DNA from: Thermoplasmata archaeon
GTDB lineage: Archaea > Thermoplasmatota > Thermoplasmata > Lutacidiplasmatales > UBA184
DNA length: 7,225 nt
Reading direction: 5' to 3'
Assembly (NCBI GenBank): GCA_030044695.1
Contig: JASIDM010000007.1
Coordinates: 1-7,225 of the forward strand
In this document: in pieces, positions 5,162-7,225 of the stretch
How the letters are laid out: every line of letters starts with the position of its first letter
Position numbering within the stretch: position 1 is the stretch's first letter
Translations under genes and position numbers: made by a program
The notes under the pieces: generated by a model
The model's input: the letters and a program-made list of their open reading frames with translations, nothing else
Told to the model about the DNA's origin: nothing
Database searches by the model: none

Positions 5162-6385
5162 ATGGCTCCGCGACTGCGGGTCGGGATCGTCTTCTACACG
5201 CACCCTTCGTTCCGGGAGCGAGCGATCCCTCACGTCGTCTCCGAGATCGCCGAAGAGCTCGCGCGACGGGGCCACGACGTCGTCGCCTACTGCCCCGTGG
5301 ACGCGCCCACGGAGCTCGCTTCGTGGCGAGGACTACGCCTGATCGGGGTCCCCTGCCGGACGATCCAGGGTCCGAGGTGGGCGATCGGCGTCGAGCTCCC
5401 CCTCCGGGTCGCCTTCCGCCTCGACCCCGGGCTCGACGCGATCGTCCTGAACGGCGAGCCCGGGGCGTGGATCCCGTTCCTGCTCGGGCGGCGCTACGGC
5501 ATCGCCGGGGTCCTCGCGATCCACGGCCTCGTCCGCGGCGTGTTGGGCTACCGGAATCCGCGCGAACGCCGGCTCCGCCACCGGGACCGTCTCCTCCGCG
5601 CCGTCCTGGGCGCGGGAGAGTGGCTGAGCGCCCGGACCGCCGACCTCTGCGTCGCGGGCTCGCGCCGCCTCGTCCCGGAGCTCATCGAGCGGCTGGGTGT
5701 CGACCCCCGACGGGTCGTCCCCGTTCCCAACGGCGTCGCCCCGCGAGCAGCTCGGACCCTCGCTGACCGCGACGAGGCCCGCCACCGGCTCGGGCTGCCG
5801 TCCGGGGTCTTCTATGCGGCGTTCGTCGGCGCGGACCACCGGCGCAAGGGCCTCGAGGTCGCCCGGGCCGCCGTCGTGCGGGCGCAGACGATGGGGGCGC
5901 CGGTCGTGCTGCTCACGGCGGGCAACTACGCCCCGCCGATCGCGAGCGAGGTGCGGTACGGCTGGGTCGACGAGCCCACGAAATGGGCGATCCTGACGGC
6001 GGCGGATGCCTTCCTGTTCCCGACGCGGTACGAGGCCTACTCGCTGGCGGTGCGGGAGGCAGCGGCCGTCGGCCTTCCGATCGTCACGACCCCGGCGTCC
6101 GGCGTGGACGAGGGCGTCGAGGGTCGTGACTACCTGCTGCACGAGCCGGGCGACGTGGAGGGGTTCGCTACCGCTCTCGTCCGGCTCTACCGGGAGCCGG
6201 CGTGGGCAGCCGAGCTCGGCGTGCGTGGTCATGCCGAGCTAGCCCGATGGACCTTCGCCGACCAGGCTCGAGGGTGGGAGGCGGCGATCGCTCGGCTGGC
6301 TCGGGCTCCCCGGCGGCCCCGGTCCTCAGGAGGGAGTACGACCGAGGGGACGACGTCTCCCCCCGCTGCCGTACGTCGCGGCTGA
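5162..6385 (+). CDS. GT4-family glycosyltransferase (GT-B fold)
   Basis: This 407-residue protein has the order of a retaining GT-B glycosyltransferase. The N-terminal Rossmann half starts with VGIVFYTHPSF (7-17) and EIAEELARRGHDVVAYCP; a VPNGV hinge lies at 188-192. The C-terminal donor-binding half has FVGADHRRKGLE (221-232), where the basic K229-G230 contacts nucleotide-sugar phosphates in the family, and the E-x7-E motif EAYSLAVRE (E291 and E299) that binds the donor. It therefore should move a sugar from a nucleotide-sugar to a lipid, glycan or protein acceptor on the cytoplasmic side; sugar and acceptor cannot be read from sequence. There is no signal peptide or obvious membrane helix. 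ATG 5162 starts at the family's normal beginning. The last ~27 residues are a Pro/Ser/Arg-rich tail. It lies 123 nt behind a sequon-dense surface protein, suggesting but not proving a role in surface glycosylation. Confidence 0.87.
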   Translation: MAPRLRVGIVFYTHPSFRERAIPHVVSEIAEELARRGHDVVAYCPVDAPTELASWRGLRLIGVPCRTIQGPRWAIGVELPLRVAFRLDPGLDAIVLNGEPGAWIPFLLGRRYGIAGVLAIHGLVRGVLGYRNPRERRLRHRDRLLRAVLGAGEWLSARTADLCVAGSRRLVPELIERLGVDPRRVVPVPNGVAPRAARTLADRDEARHRLGLPSGVFYAAFVGADHRRKGLEVARAAVVRAQTMGAPVVLLTAGNYAPPIASEVRYGWVDEPTKWAILTAADAFLFPTRYEAYSLAVREAAAVGLPIVTTPASGVDEGVEGRDYLLHEPGDVEGFATALVRLYREPAWAAELGVRGHAELARWTFADQARGWEAAIARLARAPRRPRSSGGSTTEGTTSPPAAVRRG

Positions 6386-6411
6386 GACCGTGCGGATTCG
6401 ACGTCTGCTCG

Positions 6412-6425
6412 GGCCGCTCTCGGCC
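6412..6425. terminator. Small GC hairpin between convergent genes
   Basis: GGCCG (6412-6416) pairs with CGGCC (6421-6425) across a four-base CTCT loop. It lies in the 42-bp gap between the convergent stops at 6385 and 6428, a place where a bidirectional terminator is expected. The stem is only 5 bp and there is no T-tract on either side, so chance is a serious alternative. Confidence 0.22.
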
Positions 6426-6427
6426 GA

Positions 6428-7225
6428 TCACCGGGCCCCGGAGGGAGCGTCGGTCTCGAGAGGGGCTGCCTCCGTGGCGTCGGAGTACCACGCGGCCGCC
6501 CGGGTGTCGACGAGTCGAAGTCCGGCCTGCCCGAGAAGGTGCTCGAGCTCAGGAGCGCTCCGAAGCCCCCCGGGTGTCGTCAGCCGCAGGACGAAGTCAA
6601 GGCTGCGCCGGTAGCCGGCCTCACGGTCCACGTCCCGAAGCGGCTCGAGGATGAGCAGCCGGCTCTCGGGCCGCATCGCCTTGCGGCAGTTCCGCAGGAT
6701 CGTGAGGGCGTGCGGGTCGTCCCAGTCGCAGAGCACCCACCGGAGCACGTACAGGTCGAAGCCCGTCGGTACCCCTTCGAGGAAGTTCCCTACGACGAGC
6801 TGGCAGCGGTCGGTCACCCCGAGACGGGCGAGCTCTTCCGGCGCCTGTCGAAGCGGGCCGGCACCGTCCAGGACCGCCCCGCGGAGCTCCGGCAGGGCGG
6901 CGAGGAGGCCGGCGACGAGGGCGCCGCTCCCCCCGCCGACGTCCAGGACCGACCGGAACCGTCGGAGGTCGACGGCCTCCAGCAGCGGGGCGATCGCGTC
7001 GCGGGCCCCTTGGGCGAGCGTGCGGTGGAACTCCTCGCCGTAGCGCGAGTTCGTGGCGAGGAACTCGTAGAACGACCGGCCGTGGACCTGCTCAAAGGCG
7101 GTCCTTTCGGAGCGCAGGGCGCGTTCGAGGGCGCTCAGGTACGGCAGCTCGATCTCGAACCGATCGAGGATCCGCTGTCGGAGCGACGGCTCGGCGAGCC
7201 GTCGACCGAGAGGGGTCGGGCGGAA
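6428..7225 (-). CDS. Family-2 (COMT-like) O-methyltransferase, N-terminus outside window
   Basis: The minus-strand frame is open from the right edge to TGA at 6428-6430, giving 265 residues of a protein whose family is usually about 330-370, so roughly 70-100 N-terminal dimerisation residues are missing. Numbering from the edge, AFEQVHGRSFYEFL (43-56) is the typical helix before the catalytic domain; VLDVGGGSG (93-101) is SAM motif I; D120 follows strand 2; GNFL (146-149) stands where most members have GDFF. LRWVLCDWDDPHALTILRN aligns with the family segment 'L.RVLHDWDDE.AL.ILRN', but the catalytic-base His is Cys (C166, codon 6728-6730). The GTG at 6815-6817 is internal, because motif I lies upstream in the same open frame. 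Members methylate phenolic or other hydroxyl groups on small molecules using S-adenosylmethionine in the cytoplasm. With the base replaced, normal O-methylation is uncertain. It is convergent with the glycosyltransferase gene, so not in one operon. Confidence 0.87.
   Translation of the reverse strand, partial: FRPTPLGRRLAEPSLRQRILDRFEIELPYLSALERALRSERTAFEQVHGRSFYEFLATNSRYGEEFHRTLAQGARDAIAPLLEAVDLRRFRSVLDVGGGSGALVAGLLAALPELRGAVLDGAGPLRQAPEELARLGVTDRCQLVVGNFLEGVPTGFDLYVLRWVLCDWDDPHALTILRNCRKAMRPESRLLILEPLRDVDREAGYRRSLDFVLRLTTPGGLRSAPELEHLLGQAGLRLVDTRAAAWYSDATEAAPLETDAPSGAR

Noticed and set aside
5333..6232. Open frame of 299 codons on the minus strand
   Set aside because: Antisense to a well-supported glycosyltransferase and lacks any motif.
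6651..7043. Plus-strand open frame of 130 codons over the methyltransferase
   Set aside because: Ser/Arg/Pro-rich shadow; the minus-strand frame carries the SAM motif and family signature.
6814..7095. Minus-strand open frame of 93 codons next to the 129-codon methyltransferase piece, possible frameshift
   Set aside because: It is in another frame and has no family similarity; the correct frame stays open without stops from 7225 to 6428, so no frameshift is needed.
1..7225. tRNA, rRNA, insertion sequence or attachment site
   Set aside because: I saw no cloverleaf, transposase motif, terminal inverted repeats or target duplication anywhere in the window.

Overview
The window looks archaeal and is very GC-rich. 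The first 519 bases hold the C-terminal end of ribosomal protein L30e followed by the short, two-KH-domain archaeal NusA, a pair that in archaea normally sits in the RNA polymerase/ribosomal protein (rpoA''-rpl30e-nusA-rpsL-rpsG) cluster. The large surface protein next to it carries repeats of the type 'VTFTESGLPxGTxWWVN', which I associate with Thermoplasmatota (Thermoplasma relatives and uncultured soil or sediment lineages). A high-GC uncultured Thermoplasmatota archaeon is therefore my best guess; this is inference from protein style, not a taxonomic assignment.

Layout: (1) 1-69, end of rpl30e; (2) 94-519, nusA; (3) 520-667, intergenic gap with one conspicuous AT-rich island that resembles an archaeal TATA box, then a weak ribosome-binding site and a TTG start; (4) 668-5038, a 1456-residue exported, single-pass membrane protein; (5) 5039-5161, gap with a perfect 8-bp hairpin; (6) 5162-6385, a GT4-type glycosyltransferase; (7) 6428-7225, minus strand, a family-2 (COMT-like) O-methyltransferase that runs off the right edge. 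Genes 6 and 7 are convergent, with 42 bp between their stops. No stretch over 300 bases lacks a gene.

The centre of interest is the giant protein. Its outer part has a signal peptide, about 14 YVTN-type propeller blades (enough for two seven-bladed propellers), an A-B-A-B tandem duplication of Ig-like units (82+77+82+77 residues), a cysteine-containing domain and one transmembrane helix. Beyond the helix lies a 302-residue, nearly uncharged tail that ends in eight copies of a GQ[LM]K[AS]P motif spaced exactly 15 or 16 residues apart, then an Ala/Ser-rich end. Two adjacent 93-bp tail repeats differ at eight bases, all silent, which argues that the repeated peptide is under selection. About 33 N-glycosylation sequons lie before the helix and only one after it, which supports an outside-propeller, inside-tail topology.

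How the genes may work together: L30e and NusA are housekeeping and probably unrelated to the rest. The glycosyltransferase sits just behind a sequon-dense surface protein and could take part in building its glycan, but nothing in the sequence proves this. The methyltransferase is on the other strand and has Cys where the family normally has its catalytic His, so its reaction is uncertain.
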